From: Nitrospira sp. UBA2083
GTDB taxonomy: Bacteria > Nitrospirota > Nitrospiria > Nitrospirales > Nitrospiraceae
DNA: 22,489 nt
Assembly (NCBI GenBank): GCA_002331625.1
Contig: DCZN01000077.1
Location: forward strand, 28,920 to 51,408
Direction of reading: 5' to 3'
Positions 1 to 7,425 of this stretch are shown here, in pieces (the stretch's first letter is position 1; every line of letters begins with the position of its first letter). Position numbers and translations under genes: made by a program. Under the pieces are notes generated by a model. The model did not search any database. It worked only from the letters and a program-made list of their open reading frames with translations, and was not told the origin of the DNA.

Positions 1-336
1 GCCACCGCCCGTCCTCATGACCGCGCCGGTCATGGACGCCAATCCGATCTTGTCGCTCGGATCAAGCCAGCTCCCGGTTCGCATCGTAGCCGTCACCGTC
101 ACGAGGGGTAACTCATGGTCCTCTAGGAGATAAATGATCATGCCGTTCTCGAGCACCACCCGCTCCGGCTCGGGTGGCGAGAATTCGACCGGCTGAAACT
201 TCATCGCTCTGGGATCGCTAAGAATTGCTTCCCCAGCACAAGCCGTGAAGCCTGACACGAGCAGCATGGCCAGGCCCAATAAGCCAGCTACGACCGATCT
301 CCTTCCCCCTAACCCGTCACTCTTTACGTTCTTCAT
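1..336 (-). CDS. M16 family peptidase-like protein lacking the zinc motif (partial, C-terminus off window)
   Basis: Only the first 112 codons are in the window, starting at the ATG at 336-334, which overlaps the TGA of the upstream M16 gene (ATGA). The N-terminus has a signal-peptide-like stretch (VVAGLLGLAMLLVSGFTACAG, roughly residues 15-35, with a Cys that could be a lipobox). It then resembles the start of an M16 peptidase: a VVLENGMIIYLLED strand, a TATMRTGSW segment and a GLASMTGAVMRTGG helix. That last segment aligns with GLAHLYEHMAFKGT of the neighbouring gene, but the His, Glu and His of HxxEH are absent. In many bacteria M16B proteins occur as adjacent catalytic and non-catalytic subunits that form a heterodimer, and this is the likely non-catalytic partner. 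The rest of the protein cannot be judged here. Confidence 0.85.
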   Translation of the reverse strand, partial: MKNVKSDGLGGRRSVVAGLLGLAMLLVSGFTACAGEAILSDPRAMKFQPVEFSPPEPERVVLENGMIIYLLEDHELPLVTVTATMRTGSWLDPSDKIGLASMTGAVMRTGGG

Positions 337-1949
337 GGCTTCACCTCGCCGGCCGGAAATGCTGCAATGGCTTTCTCGGAACTCTTCTTCACGAGGACGG
401 CAACCGTACGATTTGATTTGGTAAAGTATTGGTTTGCCACACGTTGGATATCGCCTGCCGTGACCGCGGCAACCTTGTCGCGTGACGTCAGGATGTAGCG
501 CCAATCACCTGCCACCGCTTGATACATGGCGAGCTGAGAGGCCAACCCGCTGTTTGATCGTAGACCGCGCACCAAGTCCGCGTCCAAATTATTGAGCACC
601 TTGGCGAGCTCCTGAGAAGCGACCGGTTCCCGCTTCAGCCGTTCAATTTCCTCATAAACCGCCGCTTCGACTTCCGCCGTCGTATGAGGAGCCAATGGCG
701 TCGCCGTCACGATGAAGAGGTTCGGCGCACGAGTTCCAGGATGGTTCGCATCAGAGCCGGCCGAGGCAGCCAGACGCTTTTCCCGTACCAACGTCTGATG
801 CAATCGAGAGGTGAGCCCGTCGCTCAACACTGCGTCAATCACGTCGAACACATCGTCATCCGGATGACCCACTGTCGGCTTGTGATACCCGATCACAATG
901 GCCGGCTCCGCATCAAATTCCACTTCGACTCGTCGCTCGCCTCGCTGTTCCGGCTCGATCGTGACCAGGGATGGCGGTGGCGGTGCAGCAGGAATCTTCC
1001 CGAAGGTCTGTTCGATGAGTGCAATGACCTCTTTGGGGTTGATGTCCCCCACCAGAGCAATCGTGGCACGATTCGGTCCATAATGGGTCTTAAAGAAGGC
1101 TTCTGTCGCAGCCGGGGTCAGCGACAGGATATCGGATCCCCATCCGATGGTCGGAATCCCATAGCCATGGGCCCGAAAGGCCGCAGAGGTGAAGGTCTCA
1201 AACAGGAGCCCATTGGGACTGTCGTCGTTGCGCAAGCGCCGTTCTTCCATCACGACGCCGCGCTCCTTGTAAAACTCACGCAAGACGGGATTGGCCATCC
1301 GGTCCGATTCGATCGCCGCCCACAGCGGCAGCCGATTGGACGGCAAACTGATCATGTAGCGCGTCAGGTCCTTTCCCGTTGAAGCATTGAGTCCGACACC
1401 TCCGTGGCGCTGGTAGAGCAGTGCCATTTCATTCCCCACCACGTACTGAGCAGCCTGAGCCTGGAGGTCCAAGAAACGCTTCTGTAACGATTCGACCGCT
1501 GCTCGCTCCTCAGCAGCTGCGGACGTTCCCTTGGCAACCACCTCCCGCTCCCGCTGGTCGAGCTCCGTCCCGACGATGGCCAACTCGTCCAAGATCGGCT
1601 TTTCTTTTTCATAGTTGGTCGTCCCAACGACTCGTGTGCCCTTGAAGGCCATGTGCTCGTAGAGATGGGCAAGCCCCGTCTGGCCGACCTGTTCATTGAT
1701 GCCGCCTACGGCAAAGGTAATGTTGATCGAGACGACCGGCGTCTGATGCCGCTCGACCATCAGCACCGTTAACCCATTGGCCAGATGATGCTCTACCACT
1801 CGATCCGCAAGACTCGGCGTAGCGGCATCAAGCAACCCAAGGTTGAGGTGTAGGACCAGCATGAGACTCAGACAAAACACTAGGAGCCTGTCTCGCCTAC
1901 ACATAAAATGTCTTCTCAGCCTGAGCCTTAACCTTGACCGATATTTCAT
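333..1949 (-). CDS. M16 family zinc metallopeptidase, catalytic subunit
   Basis: The gene encodes a 538-residue insulinase-type zinc peptidase, probably exported or periplasmic. I chose the ATG at 1949-1947, which overlaps the TGA of the phosphatase gene (ATGA) and has GGAGA seven bases upstream; an in-frame start further out (1991) would give 552 residues. A basic N-terminus and a hydrophobic segment (about residues 20-42, LLVFCLSLMLVLHLNLG) form a signal peptide or anchor. The inverted zinc motif HLYEH is at residues 95-99; a later Glu (probably in the AIESDRM segment) should be the third ligand. The spacing is enlarged by a Glu/Arg/Ala-rich insertion, probably coiled coil (about residues 112-175). 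The C-terminal half carries the second M16 lobe (VEFDAEPAIVIGYHKP, then DVIDAVLSDGLTSRLHQTLVREK). It lies in a four-gene overlapping operon upstream of a non-catalytic M16 partner. Confidence 0.93.
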   Translation of the reverse strand: MKYRSRLRLRLRRHFMCRRDRLLVFCLSLMLVLHLNLGLLDAATPSLADRVVEHHLANGLTVLMVERHQTPVVSINITFAVGGINEQVGQTGLAHLYEHMAFKGTRVVGTTNYEKEKPILDELAIVGTELDQREREVVAKGTSAAAEERAAVESLQKRFLDLQAQAAQYVVGNEMALLYQRHGGVGLNASTGKDLTRYMISLPSNRLPLWAAIESDRMANPVLREFYKERGVVMEERRLRNDDSPNGLLFETFTSAAFRAHGYGIPTIGWGSDILSLTPAATEAFFKTHYGPNRATIALVGDINPKEVIALIEQTFGKIPAAPPPPSLVTIEPEQRGERRVEVEFDAEPAIVIGYHKPTVGHPDDDVFDVIDAVLSDGLTSRLHQTLVREKRLAASAGSDANHPGTRAPNLFIVTATPLAPHTTAEVEAAVYEEIERLKREPVASQELAKVLNNLDADLVRGLRSNSGLASQLAMYQAVAGDWRYILTSRDKVAAVTAGDIQRVANQYFTKSNRTVAVLVKKSSEKAIAAFPAGEVKP

Positions 1950-2593
1950 ATGAACATCTCCATTAGTTGTTCCGGTTTTTCGATGAACCAATCGGGCTTG
2001 CAGGCTTCCATCTTCTCTCGATTGCCCATCCCATATCCCACGGCGCAGACACGAATACCGGCGTTATGCCCGCCATTGATATCGTTCGTGCTGTCCCCTA
2101 CGAGAATCGCCCGCTCTTTCGGCACTCCCATCTTAGTGATGATGTGCAGGAGCATTCCGGGTTCAGGTTTCAGTCCAAACCCATTGTCCCCACCGACCAT
2201 GTAGGTGAAATGTTGCGGACCTAATCCGTTCACGATCACGCGTGTGTACTCGATCGATTTGTTCGTCGCGATCGCTTTGGGCTTGTGCCTGAAGTGCTCA
2301 AGCATCGGTTCGATACCGGGGTAGAAGGTTGTCCGGTCCAGGCAATGTTCGACATAATGCCCTCGGAACACTTTCAACGCCTCTTCGAATCGCTCTTGGT
2401 TGCCTTCTCCCACCGCCAGGCGCAGCAGACGCTTGACCCCGTCACCGACAAATCCGAAAATTTCTTCAATGGGACGCTCCGGCAATCCCAACGCGTTCAG
2501 GGTGAAATTGACGGAGTGCGCGATGTCCCACTTGGACTCGATCAACGTGCCGTCCAGGTCGAAAATGAGGAGATCCACAGGCATCTGTGCCAT
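1946..2593 (-). CDS. gph: HAD-superfamily hydrolase, phosphoglycolate phosphatase-like
   Basis: A 215-residue HAD phosphatase. Motif I is FDLDGT (nucleophile D12, acid D14), the motif II region is AIATNKS, a Lys lies in GLKPEPG, and motif IV is ILVGDSTNDINGGHNAG. A helical cap follows motif I (residues about 20-90). Length and motifs fit phosphoglycolate phosphatase (Gph), which removes 2-phosphoglycolate, but the substrate of HAD enzymes cannot be assigned with certainty from motifs. The ATG at 2593 overlaps the TAA of the upstream gene by one base (TAATG), with AAAGG about eight bases upstream. The TGA overlaps the start of the M16 peptidase gene. There is no export signal, so it should act in the cytoplasm, unlike its operon neighbours. 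Confidence 0.9.
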   Translation of the reverse strand: MAQMPVDLLIFDLDGTLIESKWDIAHSVNFTLNALGLPERPIEEIFGFVGDGVKRLLRLAVGEGNQERFEEALKVFRGHYVEHCLDRTTFYPGIEPMLEHFRHKPKAIATNKSIEYTRVIVNGLGPQHFTYMVGGDNGFGLKPEPGMLLHIITKMGVPKERAILVGDSTNDINGGHNAGIRVCAVGYGMGNREKMEACKPDWFIEKPEQLMEMFI

Positions 2594-3246
2594 TAGTTTA
2601 CCTTTCTCAGGGAATCGATAAGGGCAGCCAGGACGGTGCGTTGCGTGTCGTCCTGCTCATGGGCTTCCGCTTCTCGGGCGAAATTTACCATTCGTTTCAC
2701 TCCCACATGAGGCGGGATCATCGGTGAGATGATGCGCCAGTAGTTCCCGACCACTTTCACATGAAAACGAACCTCTTCGGTGGTGTCCTCAGGCACAAAA
2801 CTCGCCGTCTCCAGGTACACGGAGCCTCGCACCTGAAAAGTCACCGGGATGATGACCTCCAGATTGTTCAGGATTTCCCATTTCCTGTAGTCCTCCGGCA
2901 CGGTCGTTTTCTGCACGATGACGATACGTCCCCATGTCGGTTCTTCCTTCCAATCAATATAGGGCGTCACCGTATCGAACGAAGGCGCATTCAACCGGGC
3001 CCCCTTCTGATCCAAGAGCACATAGCGTTTGACGACTTCTGCGGGTGACCGTCTCATCGAACCACTCTGACTCACCTGTGCACTCGAAGGCACGGCTAAC
3101 GCCAGGAGCACGAGGGCAAGGAGACCGCAGAAGCATCCCGGCAATCTGCTCACAGGTCTGATCAAACCGATCTTGTAGGCCGCGTGTCGATTTTGCACGA
3201 TGATCAACGGAGATGAGGGAACGAGTCTGTTTCGTCCGGTGCACAC
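2593..3246 (-). CDS. Secreted protein of unknown function
   Basis: An open frame of up to 217 residues that I do not recognise. The longest reading starts at a GTG (3246), but the signal peptide core (CFCGLLALVLLALAVPSSAQ) starts only near residue 37. The true start may therefore be an internal TTG or GTG (around 3160-3150) giving a protein near 185 residues; no convincing ribosome binding site decides this. The mature part is polar, with VVKRYVLLDQKGARLNAP, a YIDWKEEPTWGRIVIVQKT segment and an alternating beta-like region (VTFQVRGSVYLET, EEVRFHVKVVGNYWRI), suggesting a small beta-rich periplasmic domain. It is the first gene of the operon with the phosphatase and the M16 peptidases and overlaps the phosphatase start by one base. 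Confidence 0.75.
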   Translation of the reverse strand: MCTGRNRLVPSSPLIIVQNRHAAYKIGLIRPVSRLPGCFCGLLALVLLALAVPSSAQVSQSGSMRRSPAEVVKRYVLLDQKGARLNAPSFDTVTPYIDWKEEPTWGRIVIVQKTTVPEDYRKWEILNNLEVIIPVTFQVRGSVYLETASFVPEDTTEEVRFHVKVVGNYWRIISPMIPPHVGVKRMVNFAREAEAHEQDDTQRTVLAALIDSLRKVN

Positions 3247-3385
3247 ATCAGACGGTTCATTCTAGCAAACAGGGCGAGAGACATCCAGGTAAGGACGTGA
3301 AGGACACGCTCCGGTTTGACCTTCTTGAAACGGGAATGCTACCGTCATCTCATCGGTTCCACACATCAGCCTACATGAGGAACCT

Positions 3386-3817
3386 GTGTTCATCCATCGA
3401 TGGCGGCAGACTCAGCTCCTGGGCGTTCTCATCACGCTGCTGTGGACGATCGTCCTCGCTGTCCCGACTTCTGACGCTTTTCCAGCACCCAGCAATGAGA
3501 TTCTCACTGACCACACCTCAAGCCCTCTGCCTCCTCGAACGGCAAGCCCGTCATGGCTCACCACACCTCCACAGAAAGCCTACGACTTGCTCAAGCAACT
3601 GGAAGCGCGAGATGGCACACCGCCCCCTGGGTATGTCGGTGGCCGAGACTTCCAAAACCGAGAGCGACGCCTTCCACGAGGACGCTATCGGGAGTATGAT
3701 GTGAACCCGAAAATCCGAGGCCGCGGACGCGATGCCGAACGAATCGTGATCGAGCAACGGACTGGGAAGGCCTACTACACCGGGGATCACTACCGAACGT
3801 TTGCTCCCCTTAATTGA
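3386..3817 (+). CDS. Secreted barnase-family guanyl-specific ribonuclease
   Basis: A 143-residue precursor of a microbial RNase of the barnase/N1 family. Residues about 8-31 form a signal peptide (LLGVLITLLWTIVLAVPTSDAF), followed by a Pro/Ser/Thr-rich linker to about residue 60 and the catalytic domain (about 64-143). Barnase landmarks are present in order: GGRDFQNRE, then YREYDVN with E103 in the place of the barnase general base Glu73, RDAERIV with R115 and R119 matching Arg83 and Arg87, and YYTGDHYRTF with H135 matching His102. All four catalytic positions are therefore kept and the enzyme should be active. The export signal means it is toxic to others or acts in the periplasm. The next gene overlaps its stop codon and encodes a barstar-type inhibitor. 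Confidence 0.9.
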   Translation: MFIHRWRQTQLLGVLITLLWTIVLAVPTSDAFPAPSNEILTDHTSSPLPPRTASPSWLTTPPQKAYDLLKQLEARDGTPPPGYVGGRDFQNRERRLPRGRYREYDVNPKIRGRGRDAERIVIEQRTGKAYYTGDHYRTFAPLN

Positions 3818-4392
3818 CCAAGATTCCAGCAAGCGAGCGCCCTATGCAAGGAAAACCAACTCTCCACACGCATCTGAATCATCCATCACCGCCCTGGTCG
3901 GGTCTTCTCGTCATCCCTCATGGACGCTCGGCGACGGGAGTCGTAAAGGCTCCGGCCGGGTTTCTGATGCGGACGATCGAGGGCAAGAAGTGCCGAACCT
4001 CTTCGAGCCTCTTGGGTGAGTTTGCACGGGCACTGTCCTTCCCAGAATACTTTGGACACAACTGGGATGCCCTAGAGGAATGCCTCGCTGATCTCGAGTG
4101 GCTCCCGGCCAAAGGATATATCCTCCTCATCACGGACGCCCACGCAGTGCTTCCCGATGACGAAGAAGAGTATGAAACGCTGTTGGAGGTGCTCAGCGAC
4201 GCTGGTGAAGCCTGGAGCAAGGGACAAACGGCTGACGGTCGGTACGCCCCATTTCATGTCCTGTTCGTGGTGTCTGAACAAGACAGGGCAAAGAGGAAGC
4301 GCTGGGAGTTGGAAGAATTTGTGTCCGATACGCCATCAACCCCGAAAACCAAGTCACGGCCCAAGCGGTCAGCCAAACCGTCAAAACCATAG
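3814..4392 (+). CDS. Barstar-family ribonuclease inhibitor
   Basis: The longest frame starts at a TTG that overlaps the TGA of the RNase gene (TTGA), giving 192 residues; an ATG at 3844 gives 182. Neither has a clear ribosome binding site, so the start is unsettled. The barstar domain spans about residues 53-160. RTIEGKKCRTSSSLLGEFARAL leads into PEYFGHNWDALEECL, matching PEYYGENLDALWDCL of barstar. The Asp of WDAL (D85) corresponds to barstar Asp35 at the barnase interface; barstar Asp39 is Glu here. There is no signal peptide, so it would guard the cytoplasm against the neighbouring RNase before export. The C-terminus has a basic Lys/Pro/Ser tail of about 25 residues that is not part of the fold. 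Confidence 0.88.
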   Translation: MTKIPASERPMQGKPTLHTHLNHPSPPWSGLLVIPHGRSATGVVKAPAGFLMRTIEGKKCRTSSSLLGEFARALSFPEYFGHNWDALEECLADLEWLPAKGYILLITDAHAVLPDDEEEYETLLEVLSDAGEAWSKGQTADGRYAPFHVLFVVSEQDRAKRKRWELEEFVSDTPSTPKTKSRPKRSAKPSKP

Positions 4393-4432
4393 AGACTGGT
4401 CGAGACCGCTGGAACGGTGATACGAAGAGGCG

Positions 4433-4708
4433 CTAGAGGCGGGCTCTCAGTGCACGACCCTTGAGATCCACGCATAGCTGGACTGCCGAGTGAATGACTC
4501 GGCGAGTACGATAGGCCAGACCTCCGATACCGGCGGTAGGAGTGCCATAGAGATAAACAGTTTGCCGATGTCTGGTCCAGCGAGCCCGTACTACCTGCTC
4601 ATGCTCGATGCAGATGCTATGCGTCTCCCGAAGATCATCCAACGGGGATTTTTCGCCGACCACCCCGTCGCGACCTTCTCCACGACACCAAGAACAGATG
4701 ACTTTCAT
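4433..4708 (-). CDS. Small CxxC protein, possible zinc-binding, unknown function
   Basis: A 91-residue protein starting at the ATG at 4708-4706, with GAGG seven bases upstream; the open frame continues further upstream (to 5095) but that part looks non-coding. The N-terminus reads MKVICSWCRGEGRDG, then EKSPLDDLRETHSICIEHE. This gives a CxxC pair (C5, C8) followed about 25 residues later by H30, C33 and H36, a possible metal-binding knuckle. I recall similar small proteins (VICSWC..EG) as frequent orphans in Nitrospira-like genomes, but no function is known to me. The C-terminal half is basic and less distinctive. It converges on barstar (40 bases between the stop codons) and is divergent from hemL. 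Confidence 0.72.
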   Translation of the reverse strand: MKVICSWCRGEGRDGVVGEKSPLDDLRETHSICIEHEQVVRARWTRHRQTVYLYGTPTAGIGGLAYRTRRVIHSAVQLCVDLKGRALRARL

Positions 4709-4975
4709 AACACTGCCTCTCTTGATAGACCGTTCTTGACCGGTATCTCCAGCAAGAATCGCGCCGTCATCATCCAGGATGACACAGAAGAAAAGTAAGG
4801 GGAAATTGAGTACAGCTTGGGAGCAACTTGCCTCCTGCTGTATCCAAGTTGATAGAAAGTGTATCGATTCCGACGTTTTTTGACCGAGTATCCTGTCCAT
4901 AGGACTCAGCACTGATCTCCTCATCGTCGATTTCTTGACCAGCTCTCGTCCTACGTGATAGGTTGCGCCCCCGTT
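4709..4975. other. Divergent intergenic region between the CxxC protein and hemL
   Basis: About 267 bases separate the two divergent starts and presumably carry both promoters. I see no convincing -35/-10 pair, riboswitch or terminator. A long minus-strand open frame runs through it but has no family features upstream of the MKVICSWC start. Confidence 0.4.
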
Positions 4976-6259
4976 ATGAAGATATCCCGCTCTGCCAAAC
5001 TGTTTGCCGAAGCTCAGGAGCTGATCCCCGGCGGCGTGAACAGCCCCGTTCGAGCCTTCCGCTCGGTCGGGGGACAGCCTCGCTTCATCGCGCACGCAAA
5101 AGGATCGCGCCTCTACGATGTCGATAAGAACGCCTATATCGACTACGTGTTATCCTGGGGACCGATGATTCTTGGGCACGCTCATTCGGCCGTTATTGCA
5201 TCAATCAAAAAAGCCGCTGGGCAAGGAACCAGTTATGGTGCCCCCACGGAGCTAGAAGTCTCGCTGGCTCGAGACATTCACCGCGCGTTTCCGTCGATGG
5301 AAAAGCTCAGACTGGTCAGCTCGGGCACGGAAGCCGTCATGAGCGCGATCCGGGTAGCCCGAGGGTTCACCAAACGCACCGGGATCATGAAATTCGAAGG
5401 GTGCTATCATGGGCACAGTGATTACCTGTTGGCCAAAGCCGGATCGGGGTTAGCCACTTTAGGAATCCCGGATTCCCCAGGCGTGCCGGACGACTTTGCC
5501 AAACATACTTTGACCGCACCCTATAATGATATTCGAACAGTCCAGCAGTTGATCAAGGCCCACCACAATCAGCTGGCCTGTATTATCGTCGAGCCGATCG
5601 CGGGGAATATGGGAGTCGTCCCACCTGCGCCTGACTTCCTCTCGGCACTCCGACAACTGACCGCTGAACATGGCATCCTGTTGATTTTCGATGAGGTGAT
5701 TTCCGGGTTTCGTGTGCAGTATGGAGGCGCACAAGCGCTGTATGGCATCAAGCCGGACCTCACCGTACTGGGCAAGATTATCGGTGGCGGCCTACCAGTC
5801 GGCGCCTATGGTGGACGGAAGGAGATCATGGATCTGATTGCCCCGGTGGGACCGGTCTATCAGGCTGGAACCCTCTCGGGGAATCCCCTGGCAGTCTCCG
5901 CGGGACTCGCCACGCTCAAGCAGTTGCGCACAAAAGGAATCTACAAGCAGCTGGAGCAACGGTCCGCAGCCCTAGCCAAAGGCATTGGCGAAGCCGCGAA
6001 AAAGGCAGGAATTCCTGTCACGCAAACACGTGTGGGATCGATGTTGACGACGTTTTTTACGTCCGGACCGGTTGTGGATTGGAATACGGCCAAACAATCG
6101 GATACGAAACGGTACGGCCAGTTCTTTCATCACATGCTGGAACAGGGCGTCTATTTGGCACCATCCCAGTTTGAAGCAGCCTTTCTCTCCGCTGCTCATA
6201 GCGCACAGGACATCGAAAAGACCATCCGCGCCGCACATACCGCGTTCAAAAAGCTCTGA
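4976..6259 (+). CDS. hemL: Glutamate-1-semialdehyde 2,1-aminomutase
   Basis: A PLP enzyme converting glutamate-1-semialdehyde to 5-aminolevulinate in the C5 pathway of tetrapyrrole synthesis, cytoplasmic. The protein is 427 residues, the usual length. The family N-terminus ([25 protein letters not shown]) fixes the start at the ATG at 4976; an in-frame GTG at 4955 would add seven residues that do not look like the family. Landmarks: SSGTEA (115-120) for cofactor phosphate, [20 protein letters not shown] with the PLP-ring Asp, [17 protein letters not shown] with the Schiff-base Lys at 267, and [11 protein letters not shown] near residue 300. It stands alone, with a divergent small gene upstream and a convergent one downstream. 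The ribosome binding site is weak (ATAGG, about 13 bases upstream). Confidence 0.97.
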   Translation: MKISRSAKLFAEAQELIPGGVNSPVRAFRSVGGQPRFIAHAKGSRLYDVDKNAYIDYVLSWGPMILGHAHSAVIASIKKAAGQGTSYGAPTELEVSLARDIHRAFPSMEKLRLVSSGTEAVMSAIRVARGFTKRTGIMKFEGCYHGHSDYLLAKAGSGLATLGIPDSPGVPDDFAKHTLTAPYNDIRTVQQLIKAHHNQLACIIVEPIAGNMGVVPPAPDFLSALRQLTAEHGILLIFDEVISGFRVQYGGAQALYGIKPDLTVLGKIIGGGLPVGAYGGRKEIMDLIAPVGPVYQAGTLSGNPLAVSAGLATLKQLRTKGIYKQLEQRSAALAKGIGEAAKKAGIPVTQTRVGSMLTTFFTSGPVVDWNTAKQSDTKRYGQFFHHMLEQGVYLAPSQFEAAFLSAAHSAQDIEKTIRAAHTAFKKL

Positions 6260-6267
6260 TCCGGTCG

Positions 6268-6293
6268 TTCATGAAGCGTCGTTCGTATCTCGC
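6268..6293. repeat. Dispersed intergenic repeat, copy 1
   Basis: A 26-base unit reading TTCATGAAGCGTC then GTTCGTATCTCGC. It matches the unit at 6627-6652 at 23 of 26 positions, in the same orientation. The two copies flank the 76-residue minus-strand gene. Confidence 0.6.
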
Positions 6294-6294
6294 A

Positions 6295-6320
6295 GGATAC
6301 ATAGGTATCCATTTGGATAC
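6295..6320. other. Overlapping GGATAC/GTATCC hairpins
   Basis: Three six-base words follow one another: GGATAC, ATAG, GTATCC, ATTT, GGATAC. The middle word can pair with either neighbour (four-base loops), giving two mutually exclusive 6-bp hairpins just after hemL. No T-run follows, so a terminator role is only possible. Confidence 0.4.
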
Positions 6321-6323
6321 AGT

Positions 6324-6359
6324 GCGTGCCTAGCAGTTTCTACCCTTTACGAGGCACGC
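6324..6359. terminator. Inverted repeat between convergent genes, possible terminator
   Basis: GCGTGCCT (6324-6331) pairs perfectly with AGGCACGC (6352-6359) around a 20-base loop. It lies between the convergent ends of hemL and the 76-residue gene. No T-tract follows on either strand, so factor-independent termination is uncertain. Confidence 0.35.
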
Positions 6360-6377
6360 CTCACACTTCACCTTCGT

Positions 6378-6608
6378 CTATTCATCGTCCTCGTCTTCCG
6401 CCTCGAGCGCTTCCTGCCGCTTCTGCTCTTCCATCGCGTTATGAAGCAGCATGCGAATAAACATGGAATAGAGCGAGCCCTTTTCCAACGTGCCACCTGG
6501 CGGGATGGCAATTTTCCCTTCCTTAATCATGCGATCCATCCAGGCTTTCTGATCCGGGGCAATCAAGATTGGAACCTCGACCAGCCCCACCCGTCCCATC
6601 ATATCCAT
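6378..6608 (-). CDS. Small protein with acidic C-terminus, unknown function
   Basis: A 76-residue protein starting at the ATG at 6608-6606 with a strong GGAGG nine bases upstream, which supports it as a real gene. It begins MDMMGRVGLVEVPILIAPDQKAWMDRMIKEGKIAIPPGGTLEKG (shown here only as a run of ordinary soluble-protein composition). It continues with an amphipathic helix (SLYSMFIRMLLHNAMEEQ) and ends with a Glu/Asp-rich tail (EALEAEDEDDE). There is no signal peptide or membrane segment. I do not recognise the family. It converges on hemL and is divergent from the nuclease gene; a 19-base palindrome lies 56 bases upstream of its start. Confidence 0.7.
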   Translation of the reverse strand: MDMMGRVGLVEVPILIAPDQKAWMDRMIKEGKIAIPPGGTLEKGSLYSMFIRMLLHNAMEEQKRQEALEAEDEDDE

Positions 6609-6626
6609 GAATAGAGTCCTCCGTGA

Positions 6627-6652
6627 TTCGTGAAGCGTCCTTCGTATGTCGC
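6627..6652. repeat. Dispersed intergenic repeat, copy 2
   Basis: Reads TTCGTGAAGCGTC then CTTCGTATGTCGC and matches the unit at 6268-6293 at 23 of 26 bases, in direct orientation. It lies in the leader region of the 76-residue gene. Confidence 0.6.
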
Positions 6653-6663
6653 TAAAATACTAA

Positions 6664-6682
6664 CGTGTCTCGACGAGACACG
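6664..6682. promoter_or_regulatory. Perfect 9-bp palindrome, candidate operator
   Basis: CGTGTCTCG, a single central A, then CGAGACACG. It lies between the divergent starts of the 76-residue gene (6608) and the nuclease gene (6760). The near-zero spacer fits a dimeric repressor site or a tight hairpin; no regulator gene is adjacent, so the role is inferred from position and symmetry only. Confidence 0.4.
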
Positions 6683-6759
6683 AGTGCATTCCAGCATGCC
6701 GTTTTGCGCATTGTCAATTGATCGAAGGCTGGCACGACACCTGCCTACACAGACAGACC

Positions 6760-7353
6760 ATGAAGTGGCCTTCAACAACGATGACCGCGTTGCTCGCCTG
6801 CGGGATGTCGCTTGGGCTATCACTCTCGGACGCCTCAGCCGCACCGCTGGAGAAATCCGCCCTCGGCTCAACCCTCAACCAGCAATGCGACCTCTGCTGG
6901 TATCCGTCGCCTAACGAGGAACACGACTCGGACCGCCTTTCCACATACCAACGGCCTCGGCACAAACGTGCACCAGACAGCCGACCAAAGCGTTACCCCA
7001 AAGGACGGTACAAGCTGGGCTCTGCGCACAAACAGTCTCGGCATTCCTCGCTTCGATCTCAGGCGAGGCAGGAGATGAAACTGTTGAGCACCCTCCTGGT
7101 ACGTGCCGTTGATGGAGACACGATCCGAGTTGGAGCCGAGCGTATCAGACTGCGGGGTATAGATACGCCCGAAATGAGTGAGCTCGCAGGTCCAGCGGCC
7201 AAGCAGAGACTGGAAGAGTTACTCCGCAGCGGCCCGATCCGCATCGTCCCGCGCGGCCGGGATGTCTATGATCGCCTCGTTGCTGACGTGTTTATCAATG
7301 AACAGAATATCGCGGAGGTTCTTCGAAATGAAGGTTTCTCAAAAGCAGGATAG
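6760..7353 (+). CDS. Secreted staphylococcal-nuclease-like (thermonuclease) protein
   Basis: A 197-residue protein from the ATG at 6760; the open frame extends to a TTG at 6718, but the signal peptide (MTALLACGMSLGLSLSDASA, ending about residue 27) sits best with 6760 or the ATG at 6781. A basic linker (about 45-105, rich in Arg, Lys, His and Pro) precedes the SNase domain (about 107-197). Active-site residues are all present: DGDT (D118), RLRGIDTPE with R132, D135, T136 and E138, and DVYDRLVADV with R162. These match Arg35, Asp40, Thr41, Glu43 and Arg87 of the staphylococcal enzyme, so calcium-dependent nuclease activity is expected. The domain ends promptly after NEGFSKAG, near the usual end of the fold. 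It acts outside the cytoplasm. Confidence 0.88.
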   Translation: MKWPSTTMTALLACGMSLGLSLSDASAAPLEKSALGSTLNQQCDLCWYPSPNEEHDSDRLSTYQRPRHKRAPDSRPKRYPKGRYKLGSAHKQSRHSSLRSQARQEMKLLSTLLVRAVDGDTIRVGAERIRLRGIDTPEMSELAGPAAKQRLEELLRSGPIRIVPRGRDVYDRLVADVFINEQNIAEVLRNEGFSKAG

Positions 7354-7425
7354 TCTGATATCGGCGAGACGCATGACGCTGCTCGTTCACGGCACGTTCG
7401 AGCTCTCTCATACAGGAGCCGTCAG

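Noticed and set aside
684..1382. Long plus-strand frame of 232 codons opposite the M16 peptidase
   Set aside because: It runs antisense to a well-supported peptidase gene, has Arg/Asp/His-rich shadow composition and no family features.
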